DNA of 64,000 bases, taken from NCBI GenBank assembly GCA_951799405.1, contig OX637344.1, positions 5,456,001 through 5,520,000 of the forward strand, read 5' to 3'. Source of the stretch: Agapetus fuscipes. Its lineage: Eukaryota; Arthropoda; Insecta; Trichoptera; Glossosomatidae. Shown piece after piece: positions 33,101-41,745 of the stretch. A model generated the notes under the pieces. The model ran no database searches and had not been told where the DNA came from. It worked only from the letters and a program-made list of their open reading frames with translations. Position 1 is the stretch's first letter; each line of letters begins with the position of its first letter. The position numbers were made by a program, and so were the translations under genes.

Positions 33101-33251
33101 TGCGATACTGTTCAGAGACCAGGACAACGTCAATCCCCTTCTCTCGTGCCACCTGAAACATTAGATCCTGGGCAGCTTGGCAATGGCCCAGATTTATTTG
33201 CAGGAATTTAAGCATTTTGCGACTTTTAGGGCACACCTGAAAGCCCCGCAC
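30186..33251 (-). CDS. R1-clade LINE ORF2: endonuclease and reverse transcriptase
   Basis: A 1021-codon open frame, about the full length of R1-clade ORF2. An apurinic-type endonuclease comes first (INLGHCQAAQDLM, VSEQYRN, AGDFNAWATDWGS with GDFNA at 132-136, then SVIDVTFA and SDHQYVTF). The reverse transcriptase follows (RPLCMLDGFGKLLERLL, QYGFRRGRSTIDAV, ALDIRNAFNSARW, GVPQGSVLGPTLWN and catalytic FADD near 655). A C-terminal zinc motif CWHCDSENDDAEHTLLSC lies near 925. The true start is probably the internal Met at 33215 (MLKFLQIN), because the codons before it overlap the ORF1 end. The poly(A) tail and overlapping ORF1/ORF2 fit the R1 group. The flanks are neither rDNA nor telomeric repeats, so it is not a site-specific R1/TRAS/SART insertion as far as I can see. 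GC content is clearly higher than the surroundings. Confidence 0.92.
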   Translation of the reverse strand: MRGFQVCPKSRKMLKFLQINLGHCQAAQDLMFQVAREKGIDVVLVSEQYRNSTSCWYSDKTGRAAIFFPSQHAAITGRPLNGGSGWTWIEVRGCRIYSCYFSPNVPLQQFEEELRGLEEDVRSATLPIVLAGDFNAWATDWGSSMTNRRGALLCEMASGLHLLPANVGGKFTFCRGATGSVIDVTFADEGMIGRVKDWRVLDEHTQSDHQYVTFTLARGPRPAASGLGSAASSAGWSLRSLDTDALKAVIESGSERIANADGAALKVSELSSVVKRACDASMARRGGHTLRRNVYWWTEEIARLRRSCLALRRRAQRSGWESFQAEDYKAAKKELKSAIRRSKERCWGELCESVNRDPWGLPYKIVRQKLRGRGLDPFFSNPSNLTAVIDGLFPLHGDRPLADPTPSTGEFQPFTVAELETAAKRVSKGKAPGPDEVPNEIVLLVTREFPEVLLGVYNACLEEGLVGDPWKRQRLVLILKKAVADGPSSFRPLCMLDGFGKLLERLLLGRLQPILEDPERGLSDKQYGFRRGRSTIDAVGHVVNVIRQAWQGTVKSHRRVVMIALDIRNAFNSARWELILRALRESFRVPDYLMAMLESYFDGRSLEYRHGASGVEEKRRITSGVPQGSVLGPTLWNALYDGLLRTDMPEGSSIVAFADDIAVMIEERTSRELEVIGNEALRRVKVWLDRAGLELAIQKTEAVLFCRKRRPLLPKLLLEGFEVPLAKSLRYLGIQLDRGLRFGEHIELAAAKASGAAIQLGRLMPNVGGPKSCRRKLLHEVVHSTLLYGAPIWAQALETELYRKKMAAVQRRSALRVISGYRTMSEEAALVLASSPPIDLLALERKAVYESGKGPHHRKLTLSKWQDRWNSASKGRWTNKLVSQLEPWYSRKHGCLNYRLTQMLSGHGCFGFFLHRIGKEATAACWHCDSENDDAEHTLLSCPAWADHRGSLMATIVVDRLDLDMVVPSMLQSEENWRAWDTFASRVIGKKEDAERVRRRMNTTRQNVVNLVSVDRSVYVD

Positions 33252-33440
33252 TTAGCGCTTCCGCACCAGTGCGCCGCCTCAAGGCCCGCCCTCGAGCACG
33301 GGGCGCATCGCAGCGGAGCCTTGCAGTCCGCGGCCAAGTGCCCACACTCTCCGCACCTACGACAGATAGGGTACTTACCTACCTTACCTGTTTTCTTCCA
33401 TTTATCTCCCACAGTGCATCGAGCTGCAATGTGGGAGAAT
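33194..33440 (-). pseudogene. R1-like LINE ORF1 C-terminal fragment (zinc knuckles)
   Basis: The frame ends at 33194, overlapping the ORF2 start in a different frame, as is common in R1 elements. It carries a partial knuckle GFSHIAARC, a complete CX2CX4HX4C knuckle CRRCGECGHLAADC and a third CAPCSRAGLEAAHWC. These bind RNA in gag-like ORF1 proteins. The frame stays open to about 33440, where similarity stops inside the first knuckle, so the element is 5'-truncated there. The GTG at 33412 is not a genuine start. Confidence 0.75.
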
Positions 33441-33545
33441 CCTTTATCTATTTATCCTCAGGACAATGACAATCTTCTTTGCCATTGTCCTGAGGATGCC
33501 TTTTTAGGCGAAAACGTTTGGCATATTTAAAATAAATAATAAGTG
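33441..33545 (+). repeat. Penelope-like hairpin block
   Basis: An inverted pair TCCTCAGGACAATG (33457) and CATTGTCCTGAGGA (33483) is followed by CTGAGGA-T-GCC-TTTTTA-GGC-GAAAACG (33490-33516) and AAATAAATAATAAGTG. The core resembles the CUGANGA...GAAA frame of hammerhead ribozymes found in Penelope-like elements, with one extra base. Confidence 0.5.
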
Positions 33546-33684
33546 AATTGAAACAGTGTGTTTTTTAATTAATATACAATGGACTTTCACTGTGTAAACC
33601 ACCAAACCCTAAAAAATATTAAAAATAATGATAAATGTGTTTGTGGGTTTCCAAGTAATCCGTTGACTACGCTTTTTCTCGAGC

Positions 33685-33722
33685 CGACGTTTCGAATCGG
33701 TCACACGATTCGTCATCAGGTC
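33685..33722 (-). repeat. CTGATGA-stem-AAACG motif
   Basis: On the minus strand CTGATGA (33713-33719), a perfect 7-bp stem CGAATCG/CGATTCG with loop TGTGAC, then AAACGTCGG. This is the cleanest stem in this series. Confidence 0.5.
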
Positions 33723-34326
33723 GATCCTTTTGCGTGCGTGGAACCACCCTGTAGCTTAGAAGTTTGTATTTCCTTATAAATAGTAACTATGAGAATTTAC
33801 ACCCAATAAAATGTTTTATCCACAATTTCTCAAATCAAGGAATCAGCACTTATTCAGTTTTACCTTTAAGGTGGTGATAAATATTGTACTTGAAGTTAAC
33901 ATTAATAATAAAATTTCACTGCAACATGGTGTACAAATCTTGATAAGATATCTTATTCTTCTCAGCTCATAATAATTAATCAAAGGCAATGGGATTTTTA
34001 AAACGGCCGCACTTTTCTAAAATATCTTCAATCTAAATTATTACGGCATAAGATGAAATTATCGGCGAATTCTTTCCGCCCATAACTCTGCAAGGGGGCG
34101 CCAAAGAATTTAATATTCTGCTGGGCGGAGGCGGGTCTGTAGTGGGGCGGGGGTGAGGGGGGAGCACCTGGAAAATAAGAGACCACTGATAAGTGACGTC
34201 ATAAAGAAATCATACGTTTCCCGGGTCCGGAATGCATTGTGGAATAAGATATTTCCTACAGCGAAAAAATTGCCTTGTGAGCCAAGCGATCCATGGTGTT
34301 TTCAGTGGATTTTAATTTTATTTTTT
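33723..34326. other. Unassigned DNA
   Basis: Contains a G-rich patch at 34080-34170 (GGGGCGGGGGTGAGG). No credible gene. Confidence 0.4.
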
Positions 34327-34566
34327 ATTCCTTGACTTATAGGTTGGTATGAGGCTGACCACCCATACTGTAAAAAATGGTTCACTTTGCCAGTGTCACC
34401 CCTGCGTCAGGGAAGGTCGGCAAAAGTTGTTGGGCTTATGTTCTTTTGAGGTTTGGATTTTATTTGTAAGTACACATTCAGCATTTGTAAACGCAAAGTG
34501 CACGTGTTTGTTTGTGGGCATGCATTTGAGAACTTTAAATGAATATATCCTTGCAACTTAGATTAT
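34327..34566 (+). repeat. LINE A 3' module, full
   Basis: From TTCCTTGACTTATAGGTTGG to CTTGCAACTTAGATTAT, directly abutting the GAA/TTC microsatellite of the RTE LINE. Confidence 0.85.
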
Positions 34567-35530
34567 CTTCTTCTTCTTCTTCCTTAGCCATCTCTCCACT
34601 GCTGGATATAGGCCTCTTCCATGTTTCTCCACTCCTTTCTATCCTGTGCCCTCTGAATCCATTTCCGCCCCGCGACTGGAACAATGTCATCTGACCATCT
34701 TTTTTGTGGTCTGCCGACGCTTCTTTTATCTTCCCATGGTCGCCACTTGAGGATTTTCGTTGCCCATCGGTTGTCATCTCGTCTTGCCATATGGCCTGCC
34801 CATTGCCATTTTAGTTTTGCAATACGATCCATGATGTCTGTGACTTTTGTTAGGTGTCTGATGTCTTCGTTTCTTTTTCTATCTTTAAGACTTATTCCCA
34901 ACATCCGTCTTTCCATGGATCGTTGTGAGCACTTTAATTTATGGACGCTCACTGCGGTTAGCGAGATGGTTTCTAGGCCATATGTTGTCACAGGGAGGAT
35001 GCAAGTCTCGTAGATCTTTCTCTTTAGGTTCATTGGGATGTCTTTATTTTCGAGTATGTGCTTTAATTTTCCAAAAGCTGCCCAGCCCAATCCTATTCGT
35101 CTGGGTATCTCTGCAGTTTGGTTTTCCTTTCCCATTTTGATCTTGTGTCCAAGGTAGATATATTCATTTACAGCCTCTATGTGTTTGTTGTTGATGTTTA
35201 GGCTTTCGTTTGTTGGGCTCATAATTTTTGTTTTACTGATGTTCATTTCAAGACCAATTTTCAGAGAGGTTTCATGCAGTTCTTTGATCATACTCTTCAG
35301 CTCTTCGATGTCTTTGCTTATAAGCACTATGTCGTCGGCAAAACGGAGGTGGTTCAGGTAAACTCCATCAATTTTGATCCCTTTGTTGTCCCAATTCATC
35401 ATTTTAAAAATATTCTCCAGGGCCAGCGTAAACAATTTAGGAGATATAGTGTCCCCTTGTCGAACTCCTCGCTTAATGTTTATTTTATCAGTTCTTGTTT
35501 CGTCGTCTAGTTTAATATCCATTGTGGCAT
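34567..35530 (-). mobile_element. RTE-like LINE, 5'-truncated
   Basis: The 3' end is a TTC run (GAA on the element strand) at 34567-34583 with almost no 3' UTR, as in RTE elements. The coding region stops abruptly near 35530. The interior holds one open frame. Confidence 0.8.
34584..35522 (-). CDS. RTE-like reverse transcriptase, C-terminal 312 residues
   Basis: An open frame covering RT blocks from RGVRQGDTISPKLFTLALE (about residues 18-36) through FADDIVLISK (catalytic FADD at 61-64), KTKIMSP, YIYLGHKI, ILPVTTYGLET, GISLKDRKRNEDIRHLT, WQWAGHMARR and the C-terminal GRPQKRWSDDI and EWRNMEEAYIQQWRDG. These are typical of RTE-clade LINEs in insects. The endonuclease and the first RT blocks are missing through 5' truncation, and the ATG at 35522 is incidental. 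No internal stop is present, so the copy is young or lightly mutated. A relative lies in pieces at 55075-55630. Confidence 0.9.
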   Translation of the reverse strand: MDIKLDDETRTDKINIKRGVRQGDTISPKLFTLALENIFKMMNWDNKGIKIDGVYLNHLRFADDIVLISKDIEELKSMIKELHETSLKIGLEMNISKTKIMSPTNESLNINNKHIEAVNEYIYLGHKIKMGKENQTAEIPRRIGLGWAAFGKLKHILENKDIPMNLKRKIYETCILPVTTYGLETISLTAVSVHKLKCSQRSMERRMLGISLKDRKRNEDIRHLTKVTDIMDRIAKLKWQWAGHMARRDDNRWATKILKWRPWEDKRSVGRPQKRWSDDIVPVAGRKWIQRAQDRKEWRNMEEAYIQQWRDG

Positions 35531-35573
35531 GATCATATATAAATTTAATGAGCCTTGTTTAATTAACTTAATT

Positions 35574-35880
35574 TAATTACAAAAAGGCAAGTTACTTCAA
35601 TATAATTTATTATTCGGTATTCGGTAGTTCCTTGACTTATAGGTTGGTATGCGGCTGACCACCCATGCTGTATAAAATGGTTCGCTTTGCCAATGTCACC
35701 CCTAGTTCAGGGAAGGTCGGCAAGAGTTGCAGGTGTAGATATGTTCATTTGAGATTTGAGTTTTAATGTTCTAGGTTCACACGCGGCATGTGCAAGTGCA
35801 AATTATACATGTCTGCTTGTGAGAAAGCATATAAGTGAGTAGCATTTCTTTGCAGCTAAGATTAGATTTGATTAGGGTAA
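35574..35880 (+). repeat. LINE A 3' module, first of a local duplicate pair
   Basis: Bases 35574-35626 are a leader found again at 35964-36016. The module runs from 35627 to a TTAGATTTGATTAG-like tail. The leader and the first 40 or so bases of the module are identical in the two copies, while the later parts differ at many positions. Confidence 0.8.
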
Positions 35881-35963
35881 ACGTCACAGCTGTATGTAAG
35901 TAGCTTAGCAACCAACAACTGAATTTAAATGACAACTTTGCAAGCAACTTTTTCTTAGCGAGC

Positions 35964-36277
35964 TAATTACAAAAAGGCAAGTTACTTCAATATAATTTAT
36001 TATTCGGTATTCGGTAGTTCCTTGACTTATAGGTTGGTATGCGGCTGACCACCCATACTGTAAAAAATGGTTCACTTTGCCAATGTCACCCCTGTTTCAG
36101 GGAAGGACGGCAAGAGTGCCAGGGCTTATGTTCATTTGAGATTGGGTTTTTATAATGTAGGTCCACATGCGTCATGTGTTAGCGCGAAATTATACATGTC
36201 TGCTTGTGGGAATGCATTCAATATAAATCTTAAATGATATATATTCTTGCAGCTTAGATTAGATAAGATTAGATTAT
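35964..36277 (+). repeat. LINE A 3' module, second of a local duplicate pair
   Basis: Same leader (AAAAAGGCAAGTTACTTC and TATTCGGTATTCGGTAG), then the module with GGGAAGGACGGCAAGAG and a TTAGATTAGATAAGATTAGA tail. The minus frame 36150-36356 is a repeat translation. Confidence 0.8.
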
Positions 36278-37081
36278 GCAGTTGTACGTTGGAACTTATT
36301 ACGGAAGGACGCAACGTTCGAAATTTGATATTAATTTCTCGGCGGGCAAGCGCCACACATCTTTTGTTTATTATAAGCTGGATAACTTAAATGAATTTTG
36401 AAAAGATTTTTGTGAAACACTGTGGAAATTCATTTTAAAAAAATGATTATTTTCCACATACCTACCTTGCTACCCCCTCCCTTACCACCAATAGATCCCA
36501 CACCCATGTCTTAATTTTTAAGTTTGATTTTAGTAATTGTTGTTACCCGATGATGGAAGGTATTCCGAAAACGTTTGTAACATACTCAAAAACAATAAAA
36601 GTGGAATAAAACAAAGTTTTTAATTTCTTTTATTTTTAATTTTTTATTGAAAAATAATCAATTTTTTAAATGAATTAGTGAATGCCTTAAAATAAACTAC
36701 GTGTTTTTCAGCGCCTTGGACTAACTCATTTTTTGTTGTGACATGAAAATCAGAAAGGAGAGAGATTATATATAAATGTAAGGACCAAGGACCAACTGAG
36801 TCAGCGGATCACTGCTGTGGTTCTAGAGAGAACTATTTTTCAGAATTATTATTTTTTATTGTGAACACAAAATCGGCGCTACATTCACATGGACTGTGCG
36901 TTATGTCTAAATTTGATTTGAAAAAACTAAAATTTAATCAATTTGATATATAATTAAAGAGTTGTATAGCAACATCTAAATAAGTCATTATATATTTTTA
37001 ATATCATTTCCTATGTGCAACAAGGACAGAAAATAATAGAAGATCGAAGTATTTACTGTTGGTTCCATAGTATCATATGTC
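36278..37081. other. Unassigned DNA with Penelope-like motif
   Basis: At 36546-36576 there is CCGATGATGGAAGGTATTCCGAAAACG (in pieces: CGATGA, stem GGAA/TTCC, GAAAACG), followed by AATAAAAGTGGAATAAAAC, also found at 49610. The remainder is AT-rich without a gene. Confidence 0.45.
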
Positions 37082-37345
37082 CGATCGGTCCGTGGTCTAG
37101 TGTTAAAGCTTCGAACTCGTAAATGAAAGGTTTTGGCATCGAATTCTGACGAAGCACAAAAATATACAATTTATATTTTCAAATATGCTCTACGCTAGGT
37201 TGAAAATTTTATATACCTTTACCAATGACCGGTCATCAAAGGTGCATCAAGCCTTACAGCAATTGAGTCTTGCTTGAGAATTGTCGCAGAGAGATTTTGA
37301 GGTGTGATTCACACAAACACAGGGCTTACCAAATAAATCATCCTA
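37082..37345 (+). mobile_element. SINE-B, nearly full length
   Basis: Head GGTCCGTGGTCTAGTG and a degraded B box (GGCATCGAATTC), body GCTTGAGAATTGTCGC and tail GAGGTGTGATTCACAC, AAATAAATCATCCTAAT. Confidence 0.75.
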
Positions 37346-37800
37346 ATATACTATATGTGAAATACTCGTGTATGTATTTGTAAAAAAATAAGTACAAATA
37401 AATTAAATAGGTACTTAAAAACCCAAAAACATAACAATAATAAATGTCTAGAAGTAAAGAAACGACACTGTGAAATAACTAATTAGAGCCCTCGCTAAAT
37501 AAATGTCAAGTGTCATCTTATTCTACTAATTTCGTTTCTTGGCAAGCAAGAAAGTACCTCGGGGGAAGGCTACCAAGTACGCCAGCGACATTGTGGGCGA
37601 AGCAAAAAAATTTGAAAAGGCTCTTCTGGGGTATTTTCCATTTTATTAAATATGTGCGGTTTTCCTTTTGGGGTCGGCCATCAGACCTCGCCGGACAAAA
37701 ACTTGTGATTTATACCCCTGCTTAATCTGGCTTGGGCGGGGTCGAGGGCGCAAGCGGGGGGAAGAGAAAATGCTTCTCAAACATAACACCATGCGCTATA
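37346..37800. other. Unassigned DNA with G-rich repeat
   Basis: Bases 37660-37730 (TTTTGGGGTCGGCCATCAG, GTGATTTATACCCCTGCTT) resemble 12740-12810. The frame 37510-37725 is not supported. Confidence 0.4.
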
Positions 37801-38027
37801 TAATATAAGTTGCAAAGATATATTCATATCAATTGCATGCCCACAAACAGACACGTGTAAGTTTGCGCTTGCAATTACTGCTTGTGTACCTAGAAATCAA
37901 AAACCATACCTCAAATTAACACAAAACCCTGCAACTTTTGCAGACCTTCCCTGAAACAGGGGAGCATTGGCAAAGTGATATTTTTACACCATGGTTGGTC
38001 AGCGTCATACCAACGTGTAAGTCAAGA
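37801..38027 (-). repeat. LINE A 3' module, full, diverged
   Basis: From AAGTTGCAAAGATATATTC to CCAACGTGTAAGTCAAGAG, with several small deletions. Confidence 0.75.
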
Positions 38028-38294
38028 GATATTTCTTAATAAAGCGCACCTTTCACAATTTGTTCTTTCAATCACTATCATGATGTAAAATTTTCAGAGA
38101 GCTTTTTCATCACTCGTGAACTCCAAATATACATTTACATAAACTACTCTCGGTCGCATAGGTGGAAAAATGTATGGAAGCTGAATAACTTGCAAGGGTT
38201 AATGTCGTATCTTCCATGTCTTTACCTCATATTTTATACTTGAAGTACTGATCATCCCAACTATGAATGAAGTATGAGAAATCTATTTCTCGGC

Positions 38295-38505
38295 TGTTCG
38301 CATTCAAGGTGTAATAAATGACTTCCCGTTTTTGTGTTTATTTCAAAACCCTATACTGTAAGGTTTTTTCAGCCTTCACCAGAAATGATAACCAGTACAT
38401 TTGGAAGCTGGAAAACCTCCACTTCAAGCAATTTAGTCCAATTGAAGTTATTGGCGTCTAAATGAACTATTGTATTGGACGCGGCAAGAAGTTACACTAG
38501 TTCGT
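38295..38505 (+). repeat. SINE-A body without head
   Basis: AATAAATGACTTCCCG, TCAGCCTTCACCAGAAATG and GCGGCAAGAAGTTACACTAG match the SINE-A interior. The tRNA-like head is absent. Confidence 0.65.
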
Positions 38506-38924
38506 ACGAGTCCAAGGATGAAAAACATTTCCTTTTTAGTAACATTAAATCTGATGAAATGCTGGATTCCTTTCTGTTAATTGTTTTCAGATTTCATGTG
38601 ATTTTTTTGTGTTGAATAAATTTTTGGACCCCCACGAGTTTGGAACCCGCGATCCAGAGGTTGCACGGACCCACCGAGACGCAGGCTCATTACAATATTG
38701 AAACTATTTAAGGGTCTGAGAGGGAAAAGCCGCAACGCTGACCTCTGAAATTTTTGTAATCACATTAGGCATTACGAATGTATTATGCTTGCCTTTTTGT
38801 TTTACAACATTGTTACGGGTCAAGCGGAATTCTTTTCCTTTTTTATGTGTTTGACGTTTGATTTCTACTTTGACTGATTTATTTTTCGCGCTCTTGAGAC
38901 GATTTTATTTAAAAATGTGCTAAA
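38506..38924. other. Unassigned DNA, with possible hAT fragment
   Basis: Bases 38625-38670 (CCCCCACGAGTTTGGAACCC, GCGATCCAGAGGTTGCA) resemble the right end of the putative hAT element at 45249-45872. Nothing else is identified. Confidence 0.35.
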
Positions 38925-39005
38925 TATATGGAAACGCAACGCAACAAAGCTACACGTATAGTGTAACTTCTTGCCTGTGTTATCGCATGTGGCGATTCGG
39001 GACCA
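38925..39005 (-). repeat. SINE-A 3' end fragment
   Basis: Reverse-oriented CAACGCAACAAAGCTACACG, AGTGTAACTTCTTGCC and CATGTGGCGATTCGGGA. Confidence 0.6.
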
Positions 39006-39067
39006 GACTTACAGACAGTGCTTGAGCAGACACATGTTAGTTCACGGAAAAACATATTTTATGTGTA

Positions 39068-39190
39068 ATGTAAAAAATAAATTGGATAAATACAGAGTTT
39101 TCATTCACTTATTTAATGAATTTAGTGAATCAAAACTCTGTTTTTATCCAATTTAATTTTTATATAATTAAAAATGGACTTTCACTGTGT
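39068..39190. repeat. Foldback with Penelope-like end
   Basis: The arms AAATTGGATAAATACAGAG and CTCTGTTTTTATCCAATTT (39068-39092 and 39137-39161) are inverted around a short AT-rich loop. They are followed by AAAAATGGACTTTCACTGTG, as at 33580. Its architecture resembles the 51163-51292 insertion. The frame 38971-39156 is not a gene. Confidence 0.55.
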
Positions 39191-39739
39191 AAAAAGATTT
39201 ACTCCTTAAAATATGTACTTACAAAACAAACCAAACCTCGCGTGAACATGTTTTTATTTTCTAATTATTCTATTGATTATTGAAGGCCTAGTAAGCTTTC
39301 AACAAAGATTTTTTTTAATCTTTCTTATTCGAAAAAAGCTTTATATCGGCTCAGGTGAGACGAGAGCGTCGGGCTATTTTTCCACCTTTTAGAAGGTCTT
39401 CTAGCATTTTTTCGATTTACACGATCGAGGGTAGTAAACGCAATTTTTCTTTGGATCTCTTGACGTGATCGGGTCACCAACGAGGAAGTCCTTCGACGTA
39501 CGCGCACCACTAAAGAACTTCTGCCAACCATCAAACTGAGAAAACTGATGCACTTTTCCACGTTATGAGGTATGAAAAAAGATTGAGTTGAGAAGAACTC
39601 AAGGACGCCAAAGGACATAATGGCTGAAAAATCTGCGATAATGGTTTGGCAAAAGCACAAGTCCCTATTTTAAGCCGCAGCGTCCAAGGTGAAAAAAGCT
39701 ATGAAGACAGCTGATCTTCAATGAAAATGCCACTGAAAG
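39191..39739. other. Unassigned DNA
   Basis: The minus frame 39325-39660 includes ARRPSKRWKN, which could be a decayed LINE C-terminus, but the rest does not align to anything I recognise. Confidence 0.35.
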
Positions 39740-39927
39740 AAGAAAAAAATATGCAGTGTTATAAAGAGGAAGTAGGAAAGGAAAAAAGGAAAAAGGACGA
39801 CCGAGAAAAGAATGGAGTGATCTGTTTGAGGAGGTTGTAAAATAATCGGAAATACAAACTACAAGTGAATGTAGAAGAAGAAAATGTATGAAAAAAGTGA
39901 TGGATATTAATGAATTGAACAAGGTAT
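39740..39927 (+). pseudogene. LINE C-terminal fragment related to LINE A
   Basis: Contains coding remnants KEKRKKDDREKNGVICL-like and RRRKCMKKVMDINELNK, parallel to LINE A KRRACMKKVMTLEEMKE. Frameshifts and stops are present. Family-H sequence follows directly. Confidence 0.5.
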
Positions 39928-40311
39928 TGTTGTGTTTTTAGGGTTCAAAAGTCTTTTAATTAACAAAACTGGTCTTCTTTCATGGATATTTATTTTGCAC
40001 TTAAATTTATTTAACAATTTATATTTATTTTTAACAGTTCACATTTATGGTTTAGCACTTTACATCTACTCCACAGTTGGTCTTACTATATCTTTCTTGT
40101 TCAAAAGCAGAGCGACGTATGTGGACTGACTTTTGCGAGCCGCTTGCAGCCCTTTATACTCCTAAATACAGTAGTTGCTAGAAGCCAATTTTGCTAGAAC
40201 CTTCCAGAACAAAAAGCTTCCAGTAGGTACATAATTTAATGTCTCTTTCCTAGGTACCTATTATAATTACTCCAACTCTCATCGACTATTAATACACCTA
40301 CCTACCTAACA
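39928..40311 (-). repeat. Solo-LTR-like element, family H, second copy
   Basis: On the minus strand it begins TGTTAGGTAGGTAGG, has GTTCTGGAAGGTTCTAGC and a TATA-like GGAGTATAAAGGGC, then several AATAAA words, and ends ACCCTAAAAACACAACA. The order and the 3' part match 11878-12277. No internal region or target duplication is seen. Confidence 0.5.
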
Positions 40312-40334
40312 TTTATTGAATTTGTTATTTACAT

Positions 40335-41652
40335 AATAGAATGTATGCTCATGCTTGTATCGGATATGATATCAGCTGTGGAGTGTGGTAATCTAGCCTT
40401 ACTGGCGCTTCTTGATATGAGTGCGGCCTTTGACACAGTAAGTCACCCAATTCTTATTGAGAGATTGGAGGTGTCATTTGGTTTGACCGGAGGGGCTTTG
40501 GCGTGGTTTTCTTCCTATCTGGTGGAGCGCAGACAGGCGGTGCGTATTTGTGATAGTGTTTCACCTACCTACTCGCTGTCTTCCGGGGTCCCACAGGGCT
40601 CTGTGCTGGGTCCGATCCTTTTCATATTGTATACTGCTGAGATTGAGAGTATTGTTGAAAAATGGGGCCTCATCGCACACTCATATGCAGATGACTGGCA
40701 AATATACTCTCATTCTCGGCCAGACATGGCTGAGGACCTCAGTTGCAGGGTCTCTGGGTGTATCGCGGAGGTCGGTGGGTGGATGAGGAACAATGGCCTA
40801 ATCTTAAACATGGATAAGACGGAGATACTCTGGGCAGCCACATCGAGGCGTGACCACCTTCTGGTGAATAGAGTACCACTCTCCATAGGAGGTAAGCTAA
40901 TCCAGCCTTCTGATTCGGTAAGACTTCTAGGAGTCTTACTGGATCGTAACCTGACACTGGATAGGCAAATAGATGCCACAATAGCTTCTTCTTTTTTTTC
41001 GCTTCGCCAAATAAAGGCAATAAGAAAATGTCTGCCGTCAGATGCGGTTAAGACCCTGGTGAGTGCGTTTGTGATGTCTCGGATTGACTATTGCTCGACG
41101 CTTTATAGTGGTCAGCCGAAGAAACAGTTTAATCGCTTTCAATCTGTGTTGAATTCGGCAGCAAGACTCATATTCGGGATTCCCAAATTCGCTCACATCA
41201 CCCCGCTGTTAAAAAAACTTCATTGGCTTCGTTTCCCGGAGAGGGTGGTCTTCCGTGTTTGTTTAATGGTATATAAAGCCATCAATGGCTTGGCCCCACC
41301 TTATCTGGCTGATATGATTTCACCTGTTGAAATGGGTGTTAGGAGGCAGACACTCAGATCTGCGGGTGATGGAGTAGTCAATTTGGTTCAGCCGCGCCGT
41401 CAGATTCGTACAAACTTCGGAGACCACGCTTTCCGTGTTGCGGGGCCGGTGGAGTGGAACAGACTGCCACCCGGAGTGAAGAACTCCAAATCTGTGGGTG
41501 TATTTCGAGGAGCACTCAAGGCACACTTGTTTAGAAAGTCTTATCCATGATCGGAGAGGGCCCTTGAGGTGTGACACACACAAAAACGGCGCTCTCTTAT
41601 CATGTGTAATTTAAAATAAATCAGCCTGTTATTATTATTATTATTATTATTA
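40335..41652 (+). mobile_element. CR1/L2-like LINE, 5'-truncated, with TTA tail
   Basis: The coding region is followed by a short 3' UTR (CCTTGAGGTGTGACACACAC, AAATAAATCAGCCTG) and a TTA microsatellite at 41630-41652. The UTR tail is shared with SINE-B. Confidence 0.85.
40345..41550 (+). CDS. CR1/L2-like reverse transcriptase, C-terminal 401 residues
   Basis: Open frame with RT blocks LLDMSAAFDTVSH (22-34), SGVPQGSVLGPILF (80-93) and YADD (114-117). Downstream lie NMDKTEILW, RLLGVLLD, SRIDYCSTLYSG, LLKKLHWLRFPERVVFRVCL, YKAINGLAPPYLADMI, and a C-terminus GPVEWNRLPPGVKNSKSVGVFRGALKAHLF (in two parts). This set is typical of CR1/L2-group LINEs. The endonuclease and the RT fingers are missing at the 5' truncation, and the ATG at 40345 is incidental. 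There are no stops, so it is a recent copy. It is more GC-rich than its flanks. Confidence 0.9.
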   Translation: MLMLVSDMISAVECGNLALLALLDMSAAFDTVSHPILIERLEVSFGLTGGALAWFSSYLVERRQAVRICDSVSPTYSLSSGVPQGSVLGPILFILYTAEIESIVEKWGLIAHSYADDWQIYSHSRPDMAEDLSCRVSGCIAEVGGWMRNNGLILNMDKTEILWAATSRRDHLLVNRVPLSIGGKLIQPSDSVRLLGVLLDRNLTLDRQIDATIASSFFSLRQIKAIRKCLPSDAVKTLVSAFVMSRIDYCSTLYSGQPKKQFNRFQSVLNSAARLIFGIPKFAHITPLLKKLHWLRFPERVVFRVCLMVYKAINGLAPPYLADMISPVEMGVRRQTLRSAGDGVVNLVQPRRQIRTNFGDHAFRVAGPVEWNRLPPGVKNSKSVGVFRGALKAHLFRKSYP

Positions 41653-41745
41653 ATGTAAGGATAGGAAGAAATGAAGGTAGTTTTGCAGAGGCTCTGATCA
41701 CTCCTAGCGGAATGGTGACAGAGTTACAGTTACAGTAAATCTGCT
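41653..41745 (+). repeat. 3' tail fragment of another LINE family
   Basis: TGTAAGGATAGGAAGAAATG, CCTAGCGGAATGGTGACAG and a repeated AGTTACAGTTACAG end match 52765-52855, where coding similarity to LINE A precedes it. Confidence 0.5.
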
